A stretch of 26,319 nt of DNA from an uncultured Acetatifactor sp. (lineage in GTDB: Bacteria; Bacillota; Clostridia; Lachnospirales; Lachnospiraceae). The stretch is from the NCBI GenBank assembly GCA_910584235.1, contig CAJTZD010000051.1, positions 1 to 26,319 of the forward strand, given 5' to 3'. This document shows positions 13,437 through 22,139 of this stretch, in pieces (position 1 is the stretch's first letter; the number at the start of each line of letters is the position of its first letter). Under the pieces are notes generated by a model. It saw only the letters and a program-made list of their open reading frames with translations, was not told the DNA's origin and searched no databases. The translations under genes and the position numbers were made by a program.

Positions 13437-15383
13437 TCAAAAGATCGAGAGCACGTCGCTGCCCTCCCTGACAAAGGCCACAAACTCCCGCAGTTCCACA
13501 GTGGTCTCAAGCCATGTGCCTCCCCGGTGGACGGTTCTGTCCTTTGTGAGCACCCAATTGCCTTTGGGCAGATACACCTTTTTCACCCGCTCCCCCTGTC
13601 TCACCACCGGGGCAAAGAGGATATCGTCTCCGAACATGTACTGCTCTCCCAGGCCATAGCACACCTCATCCTCCGGGAAGTCGAAGAACATGGGCCGCAT
13701 CACGGGGGTTCCTTTCTCCGATGCTTTCTTCATGGCACTGCGCAGATAGGGCTTCATCCGCTCCCTGAGAAGCACCAGGCCTTTCAGGATTTCAAAATTC
13801 TCTTCTCCAAAGCTCCAGAGTTCGTTGTCGCCGCCGGTGGGCTCTATGATGGGTCTCGTGTAGTCTTTTCCCTCCCTGCTGCCGTGGAGGCGCATCACCG
13901 GGCAGAACAGGCCGTACTGGAACCATCTGACGATAAGCTCTCTGAAATAGGGCGTCTCGATATCCCCTCCGTAAAACCCGCCGATGTCCGTGGTCCACCA
14001 GGGAATCCCGCACATGGCCATATTCAGGCCGGACTTCACCTGGTCCGAAAGGCTCTCAAAGGTGGATGGAATGTCCCCGGACCACACCAATGTGCCAAAC
14101 CGCTGTGCCCCCGGATAAGCGCATCTGGACAGGGTCACAATGTCCTGTCTGCCCTCTGCTTTCATGCCGTCATACACCAGCTTTGCGTAATAATATGGGT
14201 ACAGCAGCCCCACCTGGTCCCCGTTTCCCATGGAAAGCACCAGATTGTCAAAATGCTCCGGATGGATCTCCGGCTCCGCCTCGTCGAACCAGAGACAGTC
14301 CACTCCCTGGTCGATATAATTTTCTTTCAGCTTCTTCCACACAAACTCCCGGGTCTCCGGGTTCGTGGGGTCTATCTCCGCCTGGGGGCCGTAGAAGTCA
14401 AACACCCGGTTGGAGCCGCTTGCGGTCCTGATCAGGAGATTGCGGTCAAACATCTCGCCGTAGTTCTCGCTCTTCTCATTGATGGTGGGCCACATGGACA
14501 CCATCAGCTTCACGCCCATGGCATGGAGCTCCTCTGCCATAGCTTTGGGGTCCGGCCAGTATACAGGGTCAAACTTGTAGTCTCCCTGCTCTGTCCAGTG
14601 GAAGTAGTCGATGACGATCACGTCCAGGGGAATCCCCAGCTCTTTATACCGCCTTGCCACCTGCAGGACTTCCTCCTGGGTCTCGTAACGCAGCTTGCAC
14701 TGCCAGAAGCCCAGGCCAAAGTCTGGCATCATGGGGGCGTGGCCGGTAAGGTCTGCCAGAGTTTCGGACACCTCCCGGGGCTCTCCGCCTATGACTACGT
14801 AGTCAATCTGTTCCATGCTGTCGCTGTTCCACCTGGTCCGGTTATGGGCCAGCTCGCAGGTGCCTGTAGAGGGCATATTCCAGAGGAAACCGTACCCCAG
14901 GGAGGAGTACACGAAAGGCATGGCGCATTTGGCATTCACATGGCGCAGGTCAATGGTACAGCCCTTTAAGTCAAAGCAGCCCGTGGCCTCGTGTCCCAGG
15001 CCGTAGAAGTGCTCCCTCTCCACAGGCGCGAATGTCACCCGCCCGCTCCAGAGCCCGCTTCCCCGGTTGCGGTAATTGCGTATGCCCGCGCCGAATGTGA
15101 GTTCGCTTTTCTCCGACAAAATCCGCTTGTCTTTCCGGAAATATTCCATCCTGCCATCGCCGTGCACCACGGCTTTCATTTCTCCGGTGACAAAGTAAGC
15201 GCAGTCCCCCTCCAGCCAGATTTTTGCGTCCGCAGACCCAGGCTCTATAGTCCAGTTCTGCTCCTTTACTTTGCCCTGAGGCGAGGCCTGGAAGCGGATG
15301 CTGTCCCGGCCGCAGGCCGAAATTTTGCCCCATTCCCCGGGGCGGGTAAAGAAGATTGCATTGTCTTTGATTTCGTATTTCAT
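13437..15383 (-). CDS. GH31 alpha-glycosidase (alpha-glucosidase or alpha-xylosidase)
   Basis: This 648-residue family 31 retaining glycosidase has no signal peptide, so it is intracellular. An N-terminal beta-sandwich (about 1-220) precedes the barrel, which begins near DFGLGFWQCKLRYETQEEV. The catalytic nucleophile is Asp367 in CLWFDEAEPE and the acid/base is Asp437 in LVWSGDIPSTF. Supporting blocks are DVIVIDYFHW, TLSRCAYPGAQRFG, WWTTDIGGF and VMRLHGSR. C-terminal beta domains follow from about 555. The WFDEAEPE signature occurs in GH31 subgroups that include alpha-xylosidases, so substrate is uncertain. The start ATG has AAAGGTG 5-6 nt upstream. It is the first gene of the operon with the GH13 enzyme, preceded by its own promoter. 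Confidence 0.92.
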   Translation of the reverse strand: MKYEIKDNAIFFTRPGEWGKISACGRDSIRFQASPQGKVKEQNWTIEPGSADAKIWLEGDCAYFVTGEMKAVVHGDGRMEYFRKDKRILSEKSELTFGAGIRNYRNRGSGLWSGRVTFAPVEREHFYGLGHEATGCFDLKGCTIDLRHVNAKCAMPFVYSSLGYGFLWNMPSTGTCELAHNRTRWNSDSMEQIDYVVIGGEPREVSETLADLTGHAPMMPDFGLGFWQCKLRYETQEEVLQVARRYKELGIPLDVIVIDYFHWTEQGDYKFDPVYWPDPKAMAEELHAMGVKLMVSMWPTINEKSENYGEMFDRNLLIRTASGSNRVFDFYGPQAEIDPTNPETREFVWKKLKENYIDQGVDCLWFDEAEPEIHPEHFDNLVLSMGNGDQVGLLYPYYYAKLVYDGMKAEGRQDIVTLSRCAYPGAQRFGTLVWSGDIPSTFESLSDQVKSGLNMAMCGIPWWTTDIGGFYGGDIETPYFRELIVRWFQYGLFCPVMRLHGSREGKDYTRPIIEPTGGDNELWSFGEENFEILKGLVLLRERMKPYLRSAMKKASEKGTPVMRPMFFDFPEDEVCYGLGEQYMFGDDILFAPVVRQGERVKKVYLPKGNWVLTKDRTVHRGGTWLETTVELREFVAFVREGSDVLSIF

Positions 15384-15515
15384 GTTTGCACCTTTCTGCG
15401 CGCTTGGGCGCGGCTCTCAACTGTTCCTTTTTCCAGCCGCAGTATCTCCTCCGCGGTCTTTTTTGCTTGTTTGTAATAGGAGCCCTCCGTAATTACAACA
15501 CACTTCCGTGTCAGT

Positions 15516-15544
15516 ATTATATCATATCTCCCAGCGGGTTTCCA
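15516..15544 (-). promoter_or_regulatory. Promoter of the GH31-GH13 operon
   Basis: A perfect TATAAT (minus strand, 15516-15521) lies 17 bp after TGGAAA (15539-15544, 4 of 6 matches). The start would be near 15509, leaving a 5' leader of about 125 nt before the GH31 ATG. I saw no clear catabolite-response (cre) box nearby. Confidence 0.6.
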
Positions 15545-15650
15545 TCTCTTCTGCATAAGGACAAAATAAGGAAACGCAGACTTTTTCGTTAGGCACTACT
15601 ACCAGGTGAAAAAATATATCTCCGAAATACCTGTTTTTGCGAAAAGGGCC

Positions 15651-15678
15651 TTGAAAATTTGAGTCAAACAGATATATT
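15651..15678 (+). promoter_or_regulatory. Promoter of the ABC transporter operon
   Basis: TTGAAA (15651-15656) and TATATT (15673-15678) are spaced by 16 bp. The start would be near 15685, about 80 nt before the ATPase gene. The leader contains two ATCGGTCAAA/ACGGTCAGG-like segments about 15 bp apart that could bind a regulator. Between this promoter and the divergent one at 15516-15544 nothing else was found. Confidence 0.55.
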
Positions 15679-15765
15679 TAAATTAAACAAATCGGTCAAA
15701 CCAAAACGGTCAGGGGCGAATTGGGCGGAAATGTTTAAACAGATTGCATATAGGGAGGAATATTT

Positions 15766-16584
15766 ATGAGCGTCATAAAAATCGAAAACCTTGTCCGTGA
15801 CTATGGCGGCGGCAAAGGAATATTTGATATATCTTTCCGCGTAAATCAGGGGGAGGCCTTTGGCTTCTTGGGTCCCAACGGTGCGGGAAAAACCACAACC
15901 ATACGCCATTTAATGGGATTTCTAAAACCCAAATCGGGAAAATGCACCATCCACGGCCTGGACTGCTGGAACGAAAGGGAGAAAGTACAGGCACGGCTGG
16001 GATATATCCCCGGTGAAACCAGCTTTTTTGACGATATGTCGGGAACGGAATTTTTGAAATTCATCGCAGAATATCGGAAAATCGGCCCACAAAGCCGCAT
16101 GGATGAATTACTGGAGCGTTTTGAGCTGGACCCCAAAAGCAAGATCAAAAAAATGAGCAAAGGGATGAAGCAAAAGCTGGGAATCGTCGCCGCATTTATG
16201 CATGATCCTGACATTCTGATTCTGGACGAACCCACCAGCGGGCTCGATCCGTTGATGCAAAGCAGATTTGTCAGTTTGATCGCAGAAGAAAAAGAACACG
16301 GAAAAACGGTTTTGATGTCAAGCCATATGTTTGAGGAAGTGGAGCGGACCTGCGACCGTATCGGTATCATTCGAAAGGGCAGGATGATAGCCGTTGATTC
16401 AGCCGCTGCATTGCACGAACGGCATACTCGCAGTTACACGGTGACGCTTGAAAACGAAGCTGTGGCCAAAGCATTTGCCGCAGATTTTGGCGGTATCTGC
16501 AACGGAGAGAACGTCACTGTTACAGCAAAACAGAGCCTGGAGGAAATTTTCATGAATTATTACGGAGGGGAACAAAATGACTAA
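15766..16584 (+). CDS. ABC transporter ATP-binding protein
   Basis: This 272-residue ATPase energises export by the adjoining membrane protein. Walker A is GPNGAGKTT (about 35-43) and Walker B is ILILDEPTSGLD (about 147-158), with the switch histidine in MSSHMFEE. The signature motif is MSKGMKQK rather than LSGGQ, as is usual for CcmA/BcrA-type exporters with separate ABC-2 permeases. GGGAGG lies 8 nt before the ATG. The last 8 nt overlap the permease gene, so the two are translationally coupled. Such pairs often confer drug or peptide resistance or move lipids. The substrate cannot be inferred. Confidence 0.93.
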   Translation: MSVIKIENLVRDYGGGKGIFDISFRVNQGEAFGFLGPNGAGKTTTIRHLMGFLKPKSGKCTIHGLDCWNEREKVQARLGYIPGETSFFDDMSGTEFLKFIAEYRKIGPQSRMDELLERFELDPKSKIKKMSKGMKQKLGIVAAFMHDPDILILDEPTSGLDPLMQSRFVSLIAEEKEHGKTVLMSSHMFEEVERTCDRIGIIRKGRMIAVDSAAALHERHTRSYTVTLENEAVAKAFAADFGGICNGENVTVTAKQSLEEIFMNYYGGEQND

Positions 16585-17377
16585 TCTGGCATTATATAAA
16601 CGCGAAATGAAAGGAAGCCTAAAGCTGCTTATTATTTTGGGCGCAATTATTACCATGTACGTGTCCATTATCATCAATATGTACGACCCCCAAATGATGA
16701 AGACCTTAGACAGTTTCGCGGAAGCTATGCCGGAGTTGATGGCATCCGTGGGTATGAAAGCAAACGCTGCAAGCCTTTTGGGATTTATGGTGTCTTATCT
16801 CTATGGATTCATCCTGCTGATTTTTCCCATGTTGTTCTGCATACTGCGCGCCAATGCACTGATTGCGAAATATGTCGACAAAGGCTCTATGGCTTCGCTG
16901 GTCGCCGCTCCTGTGAAACGCCGTACCATTGCCCTTACCCAAATGAAAGTGCTTGTAAGCGGAATTCTGCTGCTTATTGTTTATATCACAATCCTGGAAC
17001 TGGTCTGCGCCGAAAGCGGCTTTTCAGGGGAATTAGACATTGGAGAATTGCTTTTATTGAACGGCGGATTATTGTGTCTGCATTTATGGATTGGAGGCAT
17101 CTGTTTTCTTTCTTCCTGTATATTTTCTGATTCCAAATACAGTGTTGCATTTGGAGCGTGTATTCCGGCATTTATGTATGTATTGCAGATGTTGGCCAAT
17201 GTGGGCCAAAATGCGGAAAAAGCAAAGTATTTTACCTTTTTTACTCTGTACAGCCCGGATGGCATAATTGCCGGTGAAAGCAGTGCAATTATCGGCATAT
17301 GCGTGCTTCTTGCAGGCGCTGTTTTGCTGTATGCGCTGGGAATCATGCTCTTTGAAAGAAAAGATTTGCACATTTAA
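16577..17377 (+). CDS. ABC-2 type permease
   Basis: This 266-residue integral membrane protein shows about six hydrophobic segments. They lie near residues 14-34 (LLIILGAIITMYVSIIIN), 65-90, 118-135, 148-178, 188-205 and 232-258. It lacks its own ATPase and overlaps the ATP-binding gene by 8 nt, so the two form one exporter. The large extracytoplasmic loop follows the first helix, as in ABC-2 permeases. A GGAGGGG ribosome binding site lies inside the end of the upstream gene. No recognisable specificity motif is present. Confidence 0.85.
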   Translation: MTNLALYKREMKGSLKLLIILGAIITMYVSIIINMYDPQMMKTLDSFAEAMPELMASVGMKANAASLLGFMVSYLYGFILLIFPMLFCILRANALIAKYVDKGSMASLVAAPVKRRTIALTQMKVLVSGILLLIVYITILELVCAESGFSGELDIGELLLLNGGLLCLHLWIGGICFLSSCIFSDSKYSVAFGACIPAFMYVLQMLANVGQNAEKAKYFTFFTLYSPDGIIAGESSAIIGICVLLAGAVLLYALGIMLFERKDLHI

Positions 17378-17521
17378 TAACGAGAGTTCAATCCCCCACT
17401 TTTCAGCTATATTTCTTTGTGCAGTTGAAAACCCAGAGGAAAAATTTTTAAATAAAATAACAGTTTCACGATTCAATTCATCATGCTTGAGGCTGAGAAA
17501 TTTATGGATTGGAGAAAGAAA

Positions 17522-18340
17522 ATGAAAAAGTATTTTCTACCCTTTATTATGTTGGTAATATTTGAAACTGTTGCAGTGACATTATGGCTGACACAGAACA
17601 ATACATTTTATCTGTTTAACTTTAGCTATATAGGAATATCTATTTCTTTGGGGATATTCCTTTATGTTAAAAAATACAAGTATGCCCGCAGGGTTGCACA
17701 ACTTTTAGTCGGCCTTTATATGTTAGTTTATTTGGGGGGTATCTGCGGCGAAAATATGCAGATTGAGGGATTTTGGTATTATCTTTTTACAGGTGTATTC
17801 GAGGCTGCAACAATTCATTATGCGGTAGCCAAAATTTTCGGCCCCTTGCTTTTTGGCAGAGGTTGGTGTGGATATGCCTGTTGGACGGCAATGGTGCTTG
17901 ATTTTCTTCCATATAAAGTTTCTAAAACACCGCGAAGAAAGATCGGTTGGATAAGGTATGTTACATTTGTGGTTTCTTTTATATTTGTTTCAGTATTATT
18001 CCTCGCTCATATCAGCAGTCTTGAGAAAATTATGTTTTGGGCGTTTATTATAGGAAATGTCATGTACTATGCTGTCGGAATAATATTGGCGTTTGTTTTT
18101 AAGGATAATCGCGCATTTTGCAAATACATATGTCCTATTACAATATTTTTGAAACCCATGAGCTATTTCTCTCTATTACAAATTAAATGTGATAAAAGCA
18201 AATGTATTTCTTGTGGTAAATGCAAAAATGTGTGTCCAATGGAAGTGGATGTTACAGATAATTCTCGAAAACGAAAGAACGGTACAGAATGTATTCTTTG
18301 TTTTGAGTGTGTGAAAAATTGTCCAAAGAACGCACTATAA
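17522..18340 (+). CDS. NapH/YccM-like membrane-bound 4Fe-4S protein
   Basis: This 272-residue membrane protein has about five hydrophobic segments followed by a cytosolic double-cluster ferredoxin domain. Two Cys pairs flank the membrane part: GRGWCGYAC (Cys116, Cys120) and CKYIC (Cys200, Cys204), typical of NapH-like proteins. The first cluster motif is CISCGKCKNVC (Cys228, 231, 234, 238). The second is CILCFECVKNC (Cys257, 260, 263, 267). Such proteins pass electrons across or along the membrane. The start chosen is the ATG at 17522, with GGAG 7 nt upstream; the frame opens 13 codons earlier without a ribosome binding site. It follows the permease by 144 nt. It could supply electrons to the radical SAM protein downstream, but this is speculative. 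Confidence 0.88.
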   Translation: MKKYFLPFIMLVIFETVAVTLWLTQNNTFYLFNFSYIGISISLGIFLYVKKYKYARRVAQLLVGLYMLVYLGGICGENMQIEGFWYYLFTGVFEAATIHYAVAKIFGPLLFGRGWCGYACWTAMVLDFLPYKVSKTPRRKIGWIRYVTFVVSFIFVSVLFLAHISSLEKIMFWAFIIGNVMYYAVGIILAFVFKDNRAFCKYICPITIFLKPMSYFSLLQIKCDKSKCISCGKCKNVCPMEVDVTDNSRKRKNGTECILCFECVKNCPKNAL

Positions 18341-18411
18341 GCTTTCGGTTTATGGGGCAGAACAAAAACAGCTTTCAAACTCCCTGCCGGCCCGCCAATG
18401 CGATTCAGCAG

Positions 18412-18439
18412 TTGCAATATTCCGGGGAAGATGTATAAT
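18412..18439 (+). promoter_or_regulatory. Promoter of the radical SAM gene
   Basis: TTGCAA (18412-18417) and a perfect TATAAT (18434-18439) are 16 bp apart, giving a start near 18446 and a leader of about 40 nt before the ATG at 18489. Confidence 0.55.
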
Positions 18440-18488
18440 ATAAATATAGAAAAGAAACCGATTCAACGCTACATACAGGAGGTCAGGC

Positions 18489-19987
18489 ATGAAGAAAACA
18501 GCGGCGCAGCTTATAGCGGCCTGTAAGGGAACCGCAAAAAAGGTTCTGGCATACGGAACGTATTTTGCAACATTCCGCCCTGCAAAAAAGAATGGAAAGT
18601 GGATGCGCAGGCCCTGTTCTGAGGAGCTGTTTTATGATGCCATGACTTTCGACATCAATAACACATGCAATCTGCGCTGTCGATTCTGCTTTAACGACTT
18701 TGAAAACAAGGCATTTTATATGACGGAAGCGGTCTATCGAAAGATTCTGGCACTGTTTCCCATGATAAGACCTGTAAAAAGACAGGGAGCAGGTATCCTT
18801 TTCTCATGCCTTTATGAGCCGTCTATAGCCCCTGATTTTTTGAAATTCTTAAAATTACTGCCCCGGACAGGCCGGAAAAATGTGTTTTTTACCTCAAATT
18901 TTTCGAGGTCCATGACGGAGGAAGAGATCCGCACCATTTTGTCTGCAAATATCCGGCATGTGAACCTTTCCGTTGAAACGCTCCGGCCCGAACGGTACCA
19001 TGAAATATGCGCCTCTGTCCAATTCGACCGCTTCTACCGGAATCTGGAAAAGATTGCCCTGGTAAATGCAAAATGGCGTCCCGGCAGGCACAGGGCAAAG
19101 CTGTATTGCATTACAATGGTATTGAAAGAAAACCGGGACGAACTGTCTGCAATCGGGAAATTCTGCGCGGAAAAACTCCGGGCTGCCAGACATGAATTCC
19201 GCACTCCATATATCAGCGCCGCCGCAAATCATGGGGACTGGAATATGGGGCAGCTTATGAACGAGGATGAATGCAGCCAGGTGCGCCGGGAACTTATGGC
19301 GCTGCGGGTTCCCCTTGTGCTGGACATCCACTCGAAGGACGAACTGTTTGCCGGTGCAGCCACCCCCCCGAAAACCGCACATCGATTACCGCTACAACAG
19401 AGCGGACATGGCTGCGGGCGTGTATTGAGGAAAAGCTGGCGGAAATGCGGTTCTGTATGGACAAGGAATTTCTTTTTCTCCGTTTCCACCCATCAGGCCT
19501 GTATACCTGCGCCATGGCAAAAGAGGAGACCTCCATTGCCAGTATGGAAGACAGCTTTGGTTTCTTCCGGGACAAACTAAAAGAGCTGTACAGGCGGCGG
19601 GCGGAAGCCTTTCTGGCTCCGGACGCTCTTTTAGAGATTTTCGACACAGCCACCCCCAGGGAGCTTCCCACAGATATCACGCTTTACGGTATGAGGGAGA
19701 CTCCGGTTTATCTGCTTTTAGAGGGATTCTTTCAAAGCCCTGGAGATTCGGAAGATTTCCTGTTGTTTGCCACAGCAACGGGGAAAAACGGGAAAAAGCA
19801 GTTGTTTCTTGCACTGAAGCAACCCTGCCCGGAATGGGTATCCCGGCCAAAGGGGCTCTATAGCTTTGCCCTTTGCATAGACTGGAACAAAATAGCGCGT
19901 CCCCTGACTGATCTGGCATTTTATATTGCTAACAGCAAAAGCCTTTCGCCCCTATATGGATACCAATACCCCTATGGGATTTTGTAG
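18489..19987 (+). pseudogene. Radical SAM protein gene, frameshifted
   Basis: The first part is a clear radical SAM domain. Its cluster motif is CNLRCRFCF (Cys60, Cys64, Cys67), followed by barrel segments such as FFTSNFSRSMTEEEIRTIL and HVNLSVETLRPERY. The start ATG has AGGAGG 6-7 nt upstream. After residue ~291 the frame breaks at a run of seven C (19363-19369). A protein-like stretch IDYRYNRADMAAGVY continues in a second frame to a TGA near 19425. The sequence then resumes in a third frame with EEKLAEMRFCMDKEFLFLRF, HPSGLYTCAMAKEE and a C-terminal part to 19987. Two shifts are therefore needed to join a single 490-500 residue protein. Either the gene is decaying or the C-run is an assembly error or phase-variation site. 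Substrate unknown. Confidence 0.75.
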
Positions 19988-20193
19988 GCTTTTAGTTCCG
20001 GTGTCATCGACCAGTATTTGATGCCCCAATTTTCGAAATTCCACTCCTCCATATAGGGATTGCACTCGAAGTCAATGTAACAGACCTCTCCCCCACGGAC
20101 CACGAAATTCGTGGGGAAGTAATCGATATTGGTATTCGCGGCGTACAGCGCCCTGCACATCTTTCGCACCTGTTCTATGTAGTTGTTTCGGTG
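19972..20193 (-). pseudogene. 3' stump of a kinase-like gene
   Basis: A minus-strand frame reads HRNNYIEQVRKMCRALYAAN, then TNIDYFPTNFVVRGGEVCYI, then DFECNPYMEEWNFENWGIKY and ends near 19972. It resembles the C-terminal part of aminoglycoside-phosphotransferase-like proteins found in Clostridia, with an IDYFPTNFVV segment in place of the catalytic HxDxxxxN loop and a YIDFE segment in place of the DFG-like motif. This is a family memory rather than a search result. The N-terminal two thirds are missing. The protein-like sequence extends beyond the GTG at 20167 into the 3' end of the GH13 gene in another frame (to about 20193). The two genes therefore share a junction rather than a normal gap. 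It ends 16 nt inside the convergent radical SAM gene. Confidence 0.6.
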
Positions 20194-21905
20194 AGCACTA
20201 CTGCCTCATAGTCATGCAGTCTGCCATCGAAGTCCCTGTCACGGATCAGCTCCCTCCACCCGCCGGAGAATTCCGCCAAAGAGACGCTCCCCCTCTTCAC
20301 ATGGAAAATCAGAACCACATGGCATTTCTCCCACTTTCTCTCCAAATACCAGATTCCCCTGTGGTCATCCGTCTCCTGCCTGATAACCGCCCCTTTGGTC
20401 AGCGCCGGATACCCATGCCTGATTTGAATCAGCCTGCGGTAATAGTCCAGGCATTCCAGGTTCTGCATGTTCTCCTCCCAGAGCATCCCCCGCCTGCAGT
20501 CCGGGTCCGGTCCGCCCTCCATCCCCACCTCGTCGCCGTAATAAATCATGGGCATACCCGGCAGCAAAAGCTGCATGGCCGCCGCCAGCCTCTGCTTTCC
20601 CATATCCCCTCCGGCGCTGTGGAGGAACCTGGCGGTGTCGTGGGTGTCGATGAAATTCCACAGATACCCCTCCAGCCCTGTGTGCAGATTTCCCTTTACA
20701 AAGTTCAGATTCCCCACAAAAGCCGAGAGACTGATCTCCTCCCTGGCGATCAAGTCCACCGCTGCATCGTAAAAGGGATAATTCATGACGCTGTCCCATT
20801 CGTCTCCCTCCAGGAAATCTCCCGCGTAATGCCAGACTTCTCCCACGATCAGGGCGTCTTTCTTCACAGCCTTAACGCCTGCGCGAAACCGTTTCCAGAA
20901 GCTGTGGCCGATCTCATCCCCAACATCCAGACGCCAGCCGTCAATATCGCATTCCTGTATCCAGTACCGGGCCACATCTATGACGAAATCCGCTGTCTCG
21001 GGATTGTGCAGATTCAGCTTCGGCATATACGCGGCGTAGCTGAACGTCTTGTAGTTGGGCCTCTTGCCCATCTCTATCACCAGCGGAAAATCCTCGATAT
21101 AATACCAGTCAAGGTAGGCCGACTGCCTCCCCTTTTCCCGGATATCCCGAAAAGCGAAAAAGTCAATCCCAGTGTGATTAAACACACCGTCCAAAATCAC
21201 ATACATGCCGGACTGGTGGGCCAGCTTCACCAGTTCTTTCAGATCCTCCTTATCGCCGAAAGAGGGATCAATCCGGTAATAGTCGTGGATATTGTACTTA
21301 TGGGAAGAGTCCGAGCAAAAAATCGGCGTCATGTAGAGGATATCCACCCCCAGATTTTTGATGTGGTCAAAATGATTGATAATGCCCCGCAGTGACCCTT
21401 TCAGGTCGGCTCTATGGCCAATGGGCGCCTGATACCAGTCCTCTTTCGCCACCTCCTGATCCGTGGCAAAACGGGAGGGAAAAATCTGGTATATCACTTT
21501 ATTTTCAGCCCAGGCCGGCAGCCCGAACCGTTCCTCCTCCCGAAGCGTCTGGGGACAGTCGAACATTCTGCCGATCTCCCTGATACACGCTTCGTAAAAT
21601 GCGTGGTTTCCATAATAGACCACATTTCCCTGCCGGTCCTCTATCTCAAAGAAATATCTGAGGCAGACTGTATCAATGTAGACATCCGTCTCGTAGTAGT
21701 CCAGATAGTTGTCGGAACATACCAGTTTCATAGGGGATTCCTGCCTGGTATCCAGATATTCAATGGGCAGGTACTTATTCTGTGTGTGAAGCACCACCCG
21801 GGCCCCGTCGCCCTTTTTCATTTCCAGCCTGATGAGAAAATGTCCTTTCCCTATGGCATAACAATATCTCTTATCCGCAAAATGCCTGATTGCCGCGTAT
21901 TCCAT
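20175..21905 (-). CDS. GH13 neopullulanase / cyclomaltodextrinase
   Basis: This 576-residue protein has an N-terminal beta-sandwich of the CBM34 kind (about 1-120) and a GH13_20 barrel. It hydrolyses cyclodextrins, pullulan or short maltodextrins, probably inside the cell since no signal peptide is seen. Catalytic regions are LDGVFNHTG, DGWRLDVGDE (nucleophile Asp327), IVGEVWH (acid/base Glu356) and FIDTHDTAR (Asp423). The frame is open 34 codons upstream, but that part is the duplicated leader, and the ATG at 21903-21905 has AGGAGGG 5 nt before it. It is divergent from an AraC-type gene, its likely regulator. Its last 19 bp overlap the kinase-like stump. Confidence 0.92.
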   Translation of the reverse strand: MEYAAIRHFADKRYCYAIGKGHFLIRLEMKKGDGARVVLHTQNKYLPIEYLDTRQESPMKLVCSDNYLDYYETDVYIDTVCLRYFFEIEDRQGNVVYYGNHAFYEACIREIGRMFDCPQTLREEERFGLPAWAENKVIYQIFPSRFATDQEVAKEDWYQAPIGHRADLKGSLRGIINHFDHIKNLGVDILYMTPIFCSDSSHKYNIHDYYRIDPSFGDKEDLKELVKLAHQSGMYVILDGVFNHTGIDFFAFRDIREKGRQSAYLDWYYIEDFPLVIEMGKRPNYKTFSYAAYMPKLNLHNPETADFVIDVARYWIQECDIDGWRLDVGDEIGHSFWKRFRAGVKAVKKDALIVGEVWHYAGDFLEGDEWDSVMNYPFYDAAVDLIAREEISLSAFVGNLNFVKGNLHTGLEGYLWNFIDTHDTARFLHSAGGDMGKQRLAAAMQLLLPGMPMIYYGDEVGMEGGPDPDCRRGMLWEENMQNLECLDYYRRLIQIRHGYPALTKGAVIRQETDDHRGIWYLERKWEKCHVVLIFHVKRGSVSLAEFSGGWRELIRDRDFDGRLHDYEAVVLTETTT

Positions 21906-21929
21906 GGTTCCCTCCTGTTTTCCTTTCCT

Positions 21930-22001
21930 GCCTCTGCCGTCCGCTTTTGTCACGGCACCTCCCCGGTTACGGCTGTCTTTCCCGCCTCTGCCGTCCGCTT
22001 T
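21930..22001. repeat. Imperfect 54-bp tandem duplication in the GH13 leader
   Basis: GCCTCTGCCGTCCGCTTT occurs at 21930-21947 and again at 21984-22001. The flanks are also similar (CCTTTCCT versus TCTTTCCC before, TGTCACGGC versus CGCCACAGC after), giving a unit of about 54 bp. It lies in the 5' leader of the minus-strand GH13 gene. A length divisible by three keeps the upstream frame open. Confidence 0.7.
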
Positions 22002-22039
22002 CGCCACAGCCGCCTGCCCCCAATTTTATCCCGCCTCTA

Positions 22040-22085
22040 TCTTGCATTATATTCTTATCCGTGATAAAATTCTTGCAATATAGTC
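22040..22085. promoter_or_regulatory. Divergent promoter region with paired operator-like repeats
   Basis: TCTTGCATTATATTC (22040-22054) and TCTTGCAATATAGTC (22071-22085) match at 13 of 15 positions and lie 31 bp apart, close to three helical turns. This is the direct-repeat arrangement favoured by AraC-family activators. On the minus strand a TATAAT at 22048-22053 could be the -10 box of the GH13 gene. It has no good -35 box, which fits an activator-dependent promoter. Confidence 0.5.
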
Positions 22086-22139
22086 CTATATTTATAGCAT
22101 AATCCTATTATTTCCCGGCACCCGCACGAAAGGAGCCCC

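Noticed and set aside
12099..14969. A 956-codon plus-strand ORF opposite the GH13 and GH31 genes
   Set aside because: It is antisense to two clear glycosidase genes, crosses their intergenic gap, and has no domain or ribosome binding site. Codon bias of the real genes keeps it open.
15384..15765. Catabolite-response (cre) boxes in the divergent region
   Set aside because: No sequence close to the TGAAANCGNTTNCA pattern was seen by eye.
18341..18488. Precursor peptide for a radical SAM RiPP pathway
   Set aside because: The gap upstream of the radical SAM gene holds a promoter but no ORF with a ribosome binding site and leader-like sequence.
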